Source: Streptococcus pseudopneumoniae (lineage in GTDB: Bacteria > Bacillota > Bacilli > Lactobacillales > Streptococcaceae). Taken from it: a DNA stretch of 34,917 nt. The position numbers were made by a program, and so were the translations under genes. Position 1 is the first letter of the stretch. Each line of letters opens with the position of its first letter. The stretch lies in NCBI RefSeq assembly GCF_001074825.1, contig NZ_JUPG01000009.1, forward strand, positions 1 to 34,917. The letters are read 5' to 3'. Below the pieces are notes generated by a model that saw only the letters and a list, made by a program, of their open reading frames with translations, searched no databases and was not told where the DNA came from. Below are positions 9,339 to 16,547 of this stretch, piece by piece.

Positions 9339-9659
9339 CTAATCATTTTCTAAAATTTGATAACTTTTGTGAAATGTTTTAGCAGAAACAACTCTATGAT
9401 TGGTGATATCTATATAATCACCTGGATAACCGAGAACATACATCCCATAACCAGCGAATCCTCCTCCAACTGTTCCAACTAGACCAAACTTGATATTCGT
9501 TGCGAGAGAAGTGTTGAGACCTGCCATTAGAATGCGCACATGATTATCCAACCAAACCATATAATTTTTTTGAAAAGCTTCCTCTACCCAACTTGGTTTA
9601 GGAGTTGCTTGACCAATTTCCCAAACATCAACAATTTGATTCCCATATTTTGCCTTCAT
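9339..9659 (-). CDS. Unrecognised 106-aa protein between two copies of the blpY 5' end
   Basis: Starts MKAKYGNQIVDVWEIGQ with an AAAGGATTG ribosome site. The middle is Gly-rich and mildly hydrophobic (LVGTVGGGFAGYGMYVLGYPG), and the rest is soluble-looking; I see no signal peptide and no clear membrane span. I do not recognise a characterised domain. It has the look of small hypothetical proteins found in mobile or phage-derived regions, but that is an impression only. Its stop lies between blpY and the duplicated blpY start, so it appears to have been inserted into the immunity operon. By position it may be involved in bacteriocin immunity. Confidence 0.7.
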   Translation of the reverse strand: MKAKYGNQIVDVWEIGQATPKPSWVEEAFQKNYMVWLDNHVRILMAGLNTSLATNIKFGLVGTVGGGFAGYGMYVLGYPGDYIDITNHRVVSAKTFHKSYQILEND

Positions 9660-9759
9660 ATCTTCAATCCTTTTTAAATACCATTACATGAGTTTGGAGT
9701 TCCCACTATACCATAAGGACTACATGGTTTTGAAAGATGTATAATAGGCCACTTACCAT

Positions 9760-9858
9760 TTAATTGATCCAAAATTGGGTTGTCCAAAACGGTCCGAAAA
9801 ACAGAAACAAATAAGAAAGAATGGCACTCGCTTTGAAAAAAATAGGATGTTTTTTCAT
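9760..9858 (-). pseudogene. Duplicated 5' fragment of blpY
   Basis: An ATG at 9856-9858 with a strong GGGAGGAG ribosome site opens a 32-aa frame starting MKKHPIFFKASAILSYLF. It is the start of blpY (about 93% identical over 90 bp to 9222-9310) and then runs into a TAA at 9760-9762. It is a truncated copy left by a duplication or insertion. The original blpX-blpY junction was probably here, with the gene at 9339-9659 added later. Confidence 0.85.
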
Positions 9859-9932
9859 AGAACTCCTCCCTACTATCTACAAGACAGAGGCTAGCCTAAT
9901 ACCTCCCCTTGCCAGGCTCTACCGATGCAAGA

Positions 9933-10316
9933 TTAAAAGGACAGTTTGCTCTTTTTAAGACTAATCCGACTACTAGATAATAGATATATTAAAGCATTAA
10001 AGACAATGAAAATATGTCCATAGAATAAAATCAGCTTCGCATCCAAACCAAGATAAAGTTTGATCATCACAAAGATAAGCAAAAGAATTTGAAACCATAT
10101 CGTTTTTCCAAAAATAAATTTAAAACGGTTTTGAATGTCTGCCTCCTTGATTTTTACCGTCAACCCTTTATTGGTAAGAAGAAAAACTCCTGCTTCAAAC
10201 AAGCCACTGTAGAGAACAAGCCACCCAATCGATACATTAGAGATTTGTAAAAATGTCCCTAAAAGAATATTCAAAATACTACTCAAGAAAATAACAAGAA
10301 ATAATCTGTATTTCAT
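9933..10316 (-). CDS. Small membrane protein, BlpX-like immunity protein
   Basis: A 127-aa protein starting MKYRLFLVIFLSSIL. It has four predicted membrane segments (about residues 3-21, 28-47, 70-90 and 95-115) and a basic tail. The ATG at 10314-10316 has a GGAGGT site and is preferred to the upstream start. Its place before blpY-blpZ-pncP is that of blpX in pneumococcus, and the size fits, but I cannot confirm identity from sequence alone. Probably a bacteriocin immunity protein in the membrane. Confidence 0.72.
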   Translation of the reverse strand: MKYRLFLVIFLSSILNILLGTFLQISNVSIGWLVLYSGLFEAGVFLLTNKGLTVKIKEADIQNRFKFIFGKTIWFQILLLIFVMIKLYLGLDAKLILFYGHIFIVFNALIYLLSSSRISLKKSKLSF

Positions 10317-10398
10317 ATTAAATACCTCCATTCATTTATTTCACTAACAATTTAATAGAGCCTGCTACTCAAATATCCAGCCAGAAAAGGATAGAAAG

Positions 10399-10803
10399 CT
10401 ACTTTTTATAATACTTCAATCCCCAAATGAGCAGAAGCATGATAAGCAAGCAGAGAATAGCCCCAATATAGGCAATTAATTGTTGATAGAATTCTCCTGC
10501 TGTGATACCTCTATACAAACAAATAATAGACATAAAACCTGTCAAGCCGATATACATAAGTTGATTGGTTCTAGGACTAACCAAATCATCATCTTCAAAC
10601 TTTCTTATCCTCATTTCTCTAGTGAGGTAAACAGTGACCAAAATAGAAGCCAAGTTAATAACCACTAAAAGAAATTGGAAAACCAAGGAAAAATTTAAAA
10701 ACTGACGAGATAGAAATAGATAAGTAGAGACAAGTAAGGGCAACTGACCTAAGAACAATCTCGCAAGGAAGATGTTCCGTTTTTTAGCAAGAAAAGTTTT
10801 CAT
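10399..10803 (-). CDS. Membrane immunity-type protein with four membrane segments
   Basis: A 134-aa protein starting MKTFLAKKRNIFLARLFL. Membrane segments lie at about 14-32, 38-60, 82-98 and 105-128, with a charged loop (EMRIRKFEDDDLVSPRTNQ) in the middle and a basic C terminus. It belongs to the small polytopic proteins found in blp immunity regions; I do not know a biochemical function. Its ATG overlaps the stop of the upstream 54-aa gene (ATGA), so the two are translationally coupled. A decayed, about 90% identical copy lies at 13740-14124. Confidence 0.8.
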   Translation of the reverse strand: MKTFLAKKRNIFLARLFLGQLPLLVSTYLFLSRQFLNFSLVFQFLLVVINLASILVTVYLTREMRIRKFEDDDLVSPRTNQLMYIGLTGFMSIICLYRGITAGEFYQQLIAYIGAILCLLIMLLLIWGLKYYKK

Positions 10804-10964
10804 TTCTTTGCTCCTTTCTTTTTAGTTAAAGCAAGATAGATTATAACCGCAATCATATAGGCTATTGTATAAAATAGATGATACCAAATACTCTCCCTAA
10901 GCGGATAAAGAAGGATAGACATAATCAGATACAGAACGAAAATGATCAGTATTTTTTTCTTCAT
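10800..10964 (-). CDS. 54-aa membrane peptide, putative immunity protein
   Basis: A small gene with ATG at 10962-10964, a GGAGAAAA ribosome site, and a TGA overlapping the next start. The product begins MKKKILIIFVLYLIMSILL, has two membrane segments (about 5-20 and 30-47), and ends KKKGAKK, so both ends are basic. It is first in the operon driven by the BlpR-type site at 11056-11087. Small two-span proteins of this kind are common bacteriocin immunity proteins; the specific target is unknown. Confidence 0.75.
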   Translation of the reverse strand: MKKKILIIFVLYLIMSILLYPLRESIWYHLFYTIAYMIAVIIYLALTKKKGAKK

Positions 10965-11020
10965 AAGATTTTCTCCTAAATGTATGCTTTATCTTAGTGA
11001 GCTACAACCTTTACACTGCT

Positions 11021-11087
11021 AGTATAGCACTCATTTTGACCTTGGATCACTCAAATCATAAATGGTCATCAAAACATCTTGAATTGT
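11021..11087 (-). promoter_or_regulatory. BlpR-type operator and promoter of the immunity operon
   Basis: On the minus strand: ACAATTCAAGA (11077-11087), then ACCATTTATGA (11056-11066) offset by 21 bp, then a -10 TATACT (11021-11026) 29 bp further on. The layout is identical to the site before blpA. There is no -35 box, as expected when an activator binds instead. Confidence 0.85.
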
Positions 11088-11102
11088 TAAAAAATTTAAA
11101 AA

Positions 11103-11125
11103 GCAAGCATGGAAAACATACTTGC
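11103..11125 (-). terminator. Terminator between two blp cassettes
   Basis: Minus strand: GCAAGTATG, a 5-nt loop, CATGCTTGC with one mismatch, then TTTTTAAATTTTTT. It ends the unit 12132-11176 and sits 16 bp before the next BlpR-type site. Confidence 0.8.
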
Positions 11126-11175
11126 CCTAGGGGAACTTGACAACGTAAAGATCCAAAATAGAAAACTACTCACCC

Positions 11176-11532
11176 TCACTTCCGTATGTTCTCATATATT
11201 CTCATAATCGCAACAAGGATAGCAGCTGTCCCACTTGCCAAAGCGATAAGGGTAATGATAATGTTGAGGATTTCAGGCGTACTCCCTATTCTGTTGATAA
11301 GACGGAGTAGGGATATAACTGTCAACTGAATCAGGAGTATTGATTCTACTCTTATCAATGAAGTTAGTTGGTTTTCAACTGCATATAAAAAAGCTGGTAG
11401 CAAAACACAAGCTATAGCAATCACAAACAGATTGCTCCCTGTTTCTTCTCCCTTGTTCACCACGGAAATCATGAGAAGATTTGATGCTATGATCAACGTA
11501 GAACAGATGATAAAAAAGGATTTCTTATTCAT
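11176..11532 (-). CDS. Hydrophobic membrane protein, putative immunity protein
   Basis: A 118-aa protein starting MNKKSFFIICSTLII. It has about four membrane segments (5-22, 34-51, 60-80 and 87-107) and ends IMRIYENIRK. The ATG at 11530-11532 has a GAGGTATCC ribosome site, better than the longer upstream start. I do not recognise the family. Its place in a BlpR-controlled unit of small membrane proteins suggests immunity or accessory function. It is last in its unit, followed by the terminator at 11103-11125. Confidence 0.72.
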   Translation of the reverse strand: MNKKSFFIICSTLIIASNLLMISVVNKGEETGSNLFVIAIACVLLPAFLYAVENQLTSLIRVESILLIQLTVISLLRLINRIGSTPEILNIIITLIALASGTAAILVAIMRIYENIRK

Positions 11533-11654
11533 ATAGGATACCTCAAATAATATAACATCCAACTTATTAAAAGTCAGGCTGGATAAAGAGAAAATTTATC
11601 TGTTAGCTTCTGCAAATTGAAACATTGTTTTTGTATTCACGAGGAATACTTTTT

Positions 11655-11856
11655 TTATTTTCGTCCTGTTAGAATATCGTATGCTTGTACTCCATCAAGC
11701 AACCCCATTCCATTAGATAGTACGTTGTCTAACTCCTCCATCTTTTCATCTGAAAATGTTATTTTTCAGCGTTGATTACTTTTTCATAGGTTGCTATCGT
11801 CCTTGACAGCACCATCTTCCATATTCTTCTCCAAGTGACTTCTTTTTCCTTGCCAT
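11655..11856 (-). pseudogene. Frameshifted small gene in the blp cassette
   Basis: An ATG at 11854-11856 with an AAGGGG site, 3 bp after the upstream stop, opens MARKKKSLGEEYGRW and soon hits a stop. Other frames carry the continuation: V-L-S-R-T-I-A-T-Y-E-K-V-I-N-A-E-K, then after a one-base shift T-F-S-D-E-K-M-E-E-L-D-N-V-L and on to D-I-L-T-G-R-K and TAA at 11655. At least two frame changes are needed, so it is broken. The intact product would have been a soluble, charged, helical protein of about 66 aa. That fits a cytoplasmic immunity protein, but the family is not recognised. Confidence 0.6.
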
Positions 11857-11859
11857 TTC

Positions 11860-12132
11860 TTACCCCTTTATTTTACATTTTTTTAGTTCTGATTGTTGTT
11901 TTTCTTTCTCTTCGTCTTCTTTTATTTTGTTATGTCGTTCTTTCATAGTTTCTAAAATAAAGAATGTGAAGGATATAGTAAATGGAGCGCCTACATATTC
12001 TATAACATACTTCCAATTCCCGAAGCATTGACTAAAATAAGAAAAGAAAGATACAATTATCAAATAGGTAACTAAAACTGCTGTCATTCCACGTAATTCT
12101 TTCTTAAATATTGCACGTACTGTACGACTCAT
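11860..12132 (-). CDS. 90-aa membrane protein of unknown function in the blp locus
   Basis: Starts MSRTVRAIFKKELRG with an AAAGGAGAAAG ribosome site. It has two membrane segments (about 17-34 and 46-62) and then a highly charged C-terminal tail rich in Lys and Glu. It is the first gene after the BlpR-type site at 12326-12357, so it is likely induced by the BlpC pheromone. I recognise no domain. Possible roles are immunity or export accessory. Confidence 0.72.
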   Translation of the reverse strand: MSRTVRAIFKKELRGMTAVLVTYLIIVSFFSYFSQCFGNWKYVIEYVGAPFTISFTFFILETMKERHNKIKEDEEKEKQQSELKKCKIKG

Positions 12133-12290
12133 TTTCTTTCTCCTTTTACTGTTTTCTACTTCCGCTAATACTAACTACTTACCATACTTTTTTACCTATA
12201 CATCAACTACTATTTAATTCTCTAAAAGTGGTTAGTTTTCTCCTCTATAAGAGTTGATATTCCACTTTCGACTACAACCTTAACAATGTT

Positions 12291-12357
12291 AGTATACTAC
12301 TATTCTTTGAAATTTTCCATCCAAATCATAAATAGTCATCAAAACATCTTGAGGCGT
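12291..12357 (-). promoter_or_regulatory. BlpR-type operator and promoter of unit 12132-11176
   Basis: Minus strand: ACGCCTCAAGA (12347-12357), ACTATTTATGA (12326-12336) offset 21 bp, -10 TATACT (12291-12296) 29 bp on. The first repeat departs from the others (CGCC for CAAT), so this may be the weakest site. Confidence 0.8.
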
Positions 12358-12374
12358 TAAAATAATCGAAAAAG

Positions 12375-12394
12375 AAAGCATTTCGGAAATACTT
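12375..12394 (-). terminator. Terminator between cassettes, after the thioredoxin-like gene
   Basis: Minus strand: AAGTATTTC / GAAATGCTT with one mismatch, then TCTTTTTCGATTATTTT. It lies 18 bp upstream of the next BlpR-type site. The 146 bp between it and the stop of the 12541-13578 gene are AT-rich with no gene that I can see. Confidence 0.65.
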
Positions 12395-12540
12395 GACCTT
12401 TTATCATTCAGTTCATATACAGTTATAATCTTTTATATATAAAATAAATACACCTATCTTCTCACTCTTGTCTATAGGCAAATGTTAGCTATATGTTATT
12501 ACAAACAAATAATATCATTGCACCTGTTTACCATCTATTT

Positions 12541-13590
<1,050 letters not shown>

Positions 13591-13607
13591 TTACATTTGT
13601 TATCTTT

Positions 13608-13674
13608 ATCTTACCTTATTTAAGATTACAAATTCATATAAATCTTAAATGGTCATCGAAACATCTTGAATTGC
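13608..13674 (-). promoter_or_regulatory. BlpR-type operator and promoter of the thioredoxin-like gene
   Basis: Minus strand: GCAATTCAAGA (13664-13674), ACCATTTAAGA (13643-13653) offset 21 bp, -10 TAAGAT (13608-13613) 29 bp on. The start codon lies 30 bp downstream of the -10. Confidence 0.82.
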
Positions 13675-13690
13675 AAAAAAAATCATTATA

Positions 13691-13723
13691 AAAGGGTAAG
13701 TATTTCGAAAACACTTATCCCTT
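13691..13723 (-). terminator. Strong terminator closing the bacteriocin operon
   Basis: Minus strand: AAAGGGATAAGTGTTTT and AATACTTACCCTTT pair almost completely around TCGA, followed by a TTTTATAATGATTTTTTTT tail. It ends the unit that starts at the 16357-16388 operator and sits 16 bp before the next operator. Confidence 0.85.
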
Positions 13724-13739
13724 TATACTTCATTAAGCT

Positions 13740-14124
13740 CTACTTTTTATAATACTTCAAGCCCCACATAAGCAGAAGCATGATAAGCAAGCAGAGAATA
13801 TCACCAATATAAGCGATTAATTGTTGGTATAATTTTCCTGCTGTGATACTTCTATACAAACAAATAATAGACATCAATCCTGTCAAGCCGATGAATATAA
13901 GTTGATTGGTTCTAGGACTAACCAAATCATCATCTTCAAACTCTCTTATCCTAACAGTAACTAAGATAAAAACCAAGTTGATAATCACTCAAAGAAATTG
14001 GAAAACTAAGGAAAAATTTAAAAACTGACGAAATAGAAACAAATAAGTAGAGACAAGCAAGGGCAACTACCCTAGTAGCACTCTCGCAAGGAAGATGTTC
14101 CGTATTTATCAAGAAAAGTTTTCA
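13740..14124 (-). pseudogene. Decayed copy of the 134-aa membrane immunity gene
   Basis: About 90% identical to 10399-10803 across its length. The start MKTFLDK is followed by a frameshift (near 14105), an in-frame TAG (around 14070), and a deletion in the charged loop (around 13955). Only an 82-codon 3' piece, 13740-13988, remains open. It is downstream of the CPBP gene and upstream of the terminator. It shows that immunity modules have been duplicated within the locus. Confidence 0.85.
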
Positions 14125-14205
14125 TTTCTTTGTTCCTTTTCTATCTAACAGTTCAAAGCACTGTATATAACCTCTGTTACGTAGCTATGTGACGTTATTT
14201 AAAGA

Positions 14206-14874
14206 TTAAATAGATAAGAAAAAGAGACACGTAATAGTAGCATTCATTAAGCCATGTACAACTACACAGGAATATAGATTTCTTTGCTTTATATAAAGAC
14301 AACCCAATACAAGTCCTGTCACAAGATGCTGAGAAATAATCTCTCCATCATGAGCAAATCCAAAAAGAACAGCTGAAAGAAAGACAGCAAAAATAGGAGA
14401 ATATTTTTCTAAAGTTCCTAAAATGATTCCTCTAAAGAGCATCTCCTCCAAAAGAGGTTGAGTAAAAGCAGTTGACAACCAAAATAGAACTGTATAAAAG
14501 AAACCACTAGTTTCCAAATGTTGAAAAAAGCTCAAAGAACTTGTATTATCATGGGCTTTTCCAAGGACGGTAGTAAAAAATATAAAACTAACTACTAAAA
14601 TTAGATTAGCCAGATAAGCAAAAATAATCCATCTCAATTCTACCCACTTGATTGGTAAGCGATCTAAAGTAGTCTCATCCCCCCATCTCTTAACAAGATA
14701 TACAATAATTGTTAAACATATAAAGAAAGATAAAAAGTAGACACCTACACCGAATACTTCTCCTATCACTCCGTCATAAAATCGTCTCACAACAGTTAAT
14801 GGTACAACTTGAATAGCAAAAGTAAGTAAAAAGCAAGTAAGCACTTTTATAAAGATAAAACTTATGTTCTTCAT
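14206..14874 (-). CDS. CPBP-family intramembrane protease-like immunity protein
   Basis: A 222-aa polytopic membrane protein of the CPBP/Abi family, related to BlpY and PncP but distinct. The signature residues are E143-E144 in L-L-E-E-M-L-F-R-G, H175 in F-G-F-A-H, and H207 in H-G-L-M-N-A. These glutamates and histidines form the predicted metal or catalytic site. It directly follows the two small double-glycine peptides (14908-15267), 33 bp after the second. The natural reading is that it protects the producer from them. It is therefore the best candidate for a dedicated immunity gene. Confidence 0.85.
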   Translation of the reverse strand: MKNISFIFIKVLTCFLLTFAIQVVPLTVVRRFYDGVIGEVFGVGVYFLSFFICLTIIVYLVKRWGDETTLDRLPIKWVELRWIIFAYLANLILVVSFIFFTTVLGKAHDNTSSLSFFQHLETSGFFYTVLFWLSTAFTQPLLEEMLFRGIILGTLEKYSPIFAVFLSAVLFGFAHDGEIISQHLVTGLVLGCLYIKQRNLYSCVVVHGLMNATITCLFFLSI

Positions 14875-14907
14875 AGTTTATCCTTTCTTTAATGTCTAGA
14901 TGATTTT

Positions 14908-15075
14908 TTAGCATTGTCCCCTGTTTGTAGATTTGCTAATTCCATCTATGAAACCACAAATTGATCCAAGAAGTTGGTCGTAATTAGGAATTAAGGAAGT
15001 CCACCAAGGCATTCCACCTCCTTGAACTTGTATTAGTTTTTCTGCACTTAAAGTTTCAAAATATTTATTTTTCAT
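14908..15075 (-). CDS. Putative bacteriocin peptide, 55-aa precursor with double-glycine leader
   Basis: ATG at 15073-15075 after a perfect TAAGGAGATA ribosome site that overlaps the stop of the preceding peptide gene. The leader is 20 aa (MKNKYFETLSAEKLIQVQGG), with the hydrophobic pattern and GG cleavage site read by BlpA-type C39 peptidases. The predicted mature peptide is 35 aa: it starts GMPWWTSLIP, has a hydrophobic middle, and has cysteines at mature positions 20 and 35, the last being the C-terminal residue. I do not recognise the mature sequence. The leader differs from the MDTKM/MNTKM type of its neighbours. It is probably the partner of the 15088-15267 peptide. Confidence 0.8.
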   Translation of the reverse strand: MKNKYFETLSAEKLIQVQGGGMPWWTSLIPNYDQLLGSICGFIDGISKSTNRGQC

Positions 15076-15087
15076 GATATTATCTCC

Positions 15088-15267
15088 TTAGATACACAGT
15101 GGGCACATCGCATGCAATCTTCTTTGATTTTCAACATACAAATCAAATCCATCTCTTACTAAACTACCTACTCTATACCAGAATCCGTATGAATTATCTC
15201 CACCTTCAACGCAAGCAAGCATTTCAGTATCCATAACAGAAAATTGTGATATCATTTTTGTATCCAT
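15088..15267 (-). CDS. Putative bacteriocin peptide, 59-aa precursor with double-glycine leader
   Basis: ATG at 15265-15267 after AAAAAGGAGTATT. The 23-aa leader is of the blp type (MDTKMISQFSVMDTEML...VEGG) and close to that of the 16071-16265 gene. The predicted mature peptide is 36 aa, starts DNSYGFWYRVGSLV, is charged and amphipathic in the middle, and ends in C-P-L-C-I, a CXXC pair at mature positions 32 and 35. The leader also contains a cysteine. I do not recognise the mature part. It is coupled by overlap to the next peptide gene. It could be one half of a two-peptide bacteriocin. Confidence 0.8.
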   Translation of the reverse strand: MDTKMISQFSVMDTEMLACVEGGDNSYGFWYRVGSLVRDGFDLYVENQRRLHAMCPLCI

Positions 15268-15335
15268 GACAAATACTCCTTTTTAAAAAAACTAAAATAA
15301 ATCAGAATAGAATCCTCATAATTTTACTATAAGTC

Positions 15336-15605
15336 TTACCAACTTAGTCCCAATTTATCACCAACCATACCTCCTAAGCATGTTAATCCACCCCCAATTG
15401 CACCAATGTGTGCTCCAACAAATGCACCAGCAAGTCCAGCTACTCCTAAAGTGGCCAAACCTGCTCCAGTTCCACCAGTTATAGCTCCCGTAATGACTCC
15501 TCCAATCAGTGCATTTTGACAATCAGTGGAGCTATACCCCCCTTCAACTTTCGCAAGCATTTCAGTATCCATAACCTCTAACTGTGACAACATTTTTGTA
15601 TTCAT
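15336..15605 (-). CDS. Class II bacteriocin, ThmA-like (thermophilin 13 alpha-type)
   Basis: An 89-aa precursor with an AAAAAGGAGG ribosome site and a 23-aa double-glycine leader starting MNTKMLSQLEVMD. The mature 66-aa peptide starts YSSTDC, is Gly/Ala-rich with GxxxG motifs, and contains G-A-F-V-G-A-H-I-G-A-I-G-G-G. Cysteines are at mature positions 6 and 53. This matches the pattern of ThmA of thermophilin 13 (YSGKDC..., GAFVGAHVGAIAGG) and several Blp bacteriocins. Such peptides insert into target membranes together with a partner; the ThmB-like peptide at 16071-16265 is the likely one. It is cotranscribed from the 16357-16388 operator. Confidence 0.85.
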   Translation of the reverse strand: MNTKMLSQLEVMDTEMLAKVEGGYSSTDCQNALIGGVITGAITGGTGAGLATLGVAGLAGAFVGAHIGAIGGGLTCLGGMVGDKLGLSW

Positions 15606-15904
15606 GATGAATACCTCCTTTTTATTTTCAATTTGTTACAAAGTCTTAAATTCAATAAACAAATAGATTTTTTATAGTATCTTTTTGATTTTCTTAAAAA
15701 AGTATATACGTCTACTATCTTCTTAAAGGTAGCAGTACCTATTTTTTAGTCTAAGATTTCAATAATCTTGAGTATCTAAAATATCTTAATTTCGTTATTC
15801 TCCTTGCAATAAAAAGTTTTACTATACTATTTATTAACTTGCAGAAAGCAAAAAATATTAGTAAATAATAGTTTATAGTTAAGTTTTTTATTCCTACCAA
15901 TCCA
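15606..15904. other. AT-rich spacer with no clear gene
   Basis: About 300 bp between the immunity peptide gene and the ThmA-like gene. I see a CTAAGATT/AATCTTGAG imperfect hairpin (about 15750-15771) and an isolated GGAG sequence (around 15800) with no start codon after it. No BlpR-type site is present, so the ThmA-like gene probably depends on read-through from the upstream promoter. Confidence 0.5.
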
Positions 15905-16066
15905 TCAACTAAGTAAAGCATCAACGATTACATAAACTATTGATAATATAATTAAAATTTTGCTAACTATCTTATTCTCATCATTCTTAGATAACTTTGA
16001 TATTTTGTAAGTAAGTAAATAAGACAGTAAATTAATAGCGATAATAATACTATATTTAAGAATCAT
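15905..16066 (-). CDS. 53-aa membrane peptide, putative immunity protein for the ThmAB-like bacteriocin
   Basis: ATG at 16064-16066, four bases after the stop of the ThmB-like gene. There is no strong ribosome site, so translation is probably coupled. The product starts MILKYSIIIAINLLSYLL, has two membrane segments (about 3-19 and 35-51) and a charged loop (KISKLSKNDENK) between them. A small membrane protein next to the two bacteriocin genes mirrors thermophilin 13, where a short membrane protein follows thmA and thmB. Immunity is the likely role; this is inference from position and shape. Confidence 0.7.
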   Translation of the reverse strand: MILKYSIIIAINLLSYLLTYKISKLSKNDENKIVSKILIILSIVYVIVDALLS

Positions 16067-16070
16067 AATC

Positions 16071-16265
16071 TTACAAAGAGGACATAATTCCTGAACCTAC
16101 ACAAATAAGTGTTGCTGCTCCCCCAGTTATCGGACCAGTCGCAGCAGCTAATAGTACTGCTCCAATACAACCACCGATTGCAGACCCTAAATTGCCTCCT
16201 CCACTAACTATTTCGAGTTCTTCATTATCCATAACAGAAAATTGTGACATCATTTTTGTATCCAT
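16071..16265 (-). CDS. Class II bacteriocin, ThmB-like (thermophilin 13 beta-type)
   Basis: A 64-aa precursor with a 23-aa leader (MDTKMMSQFSVMDNEE...VSGG) typical of blp peptides. The mature 41-aa peptide starts GNLGSAIGGCIG, is Ala/Gly-rich, and ends ICVGSGIMSSL, with cysteines at mature positions 10 and 32. The spacing and the flanking G-x-C-I-G and C-x-V-G-S-G motifs match ThmB of thermophilin 13. It is the first gene after the BlpR-type site at 16357-16388. The likely partner is the ThmA-like peptide at 15336-15605. Confidence 0.83.
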   Translation of the reverse strand: MDTKMMSQFSVMDNEELEIVSGGGNLGSAIGGCIGAVLLAAATGPITGGAATLICVGSGIMSSL

Positions 16266-16321
16266 GACAAATACTCCTTTTTTATTTTTAATTTTTGTCC
16301 TGTTGCAACTTTGACAAGTTT

Positions 16322-16388
16322 AGTATATCATCGTTTTTTAAAGTTTTTCATCCAAATCTTGAATTGTCATCGAAACGTCTTAAATTAG
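16322..16388 (-). promoter_or_regulatory. BlpR-type operator and promoter of the bacteriocin operon
   Basis: Minus strand: CTAATTTAAGA (16378-16388), ACAATTCAAGA (16357-16367) offset 21 bp, -10 TATACT (16322-16327) 29 bp on. It is divergent from the blpA site, 62 bp away. Confidence 0.85.
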
Positions 16389-16449
16389 CTTTTTTATTTC
16401 AAAATCATCTCTATTTTTTTAAAGAAAGATGTGCTCTAAACATTTTTTG

Positions 16450-16516
16450 ACCATTCAGGAAGTTTCAATGACGATTCAAGATTTTATAAAGCATGAAATT
16501 GTTTTTATGTCATAAT
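16450..16516 (+). promoter_or_regulatory. BlpR-type operator and promoter of blpABC
   Basis: ACCATTCAGGA (16450-16460), ACGATTCAAGA (16471-16481) offset 21 bp, -10 CATAAT (16511-16516) 29 bp on, 31 bp before the blpA start. Confidence 0.87.
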
Positions 16517-16547
16517 AGACCTATCCACTATATGAAAGGAATTGCCT

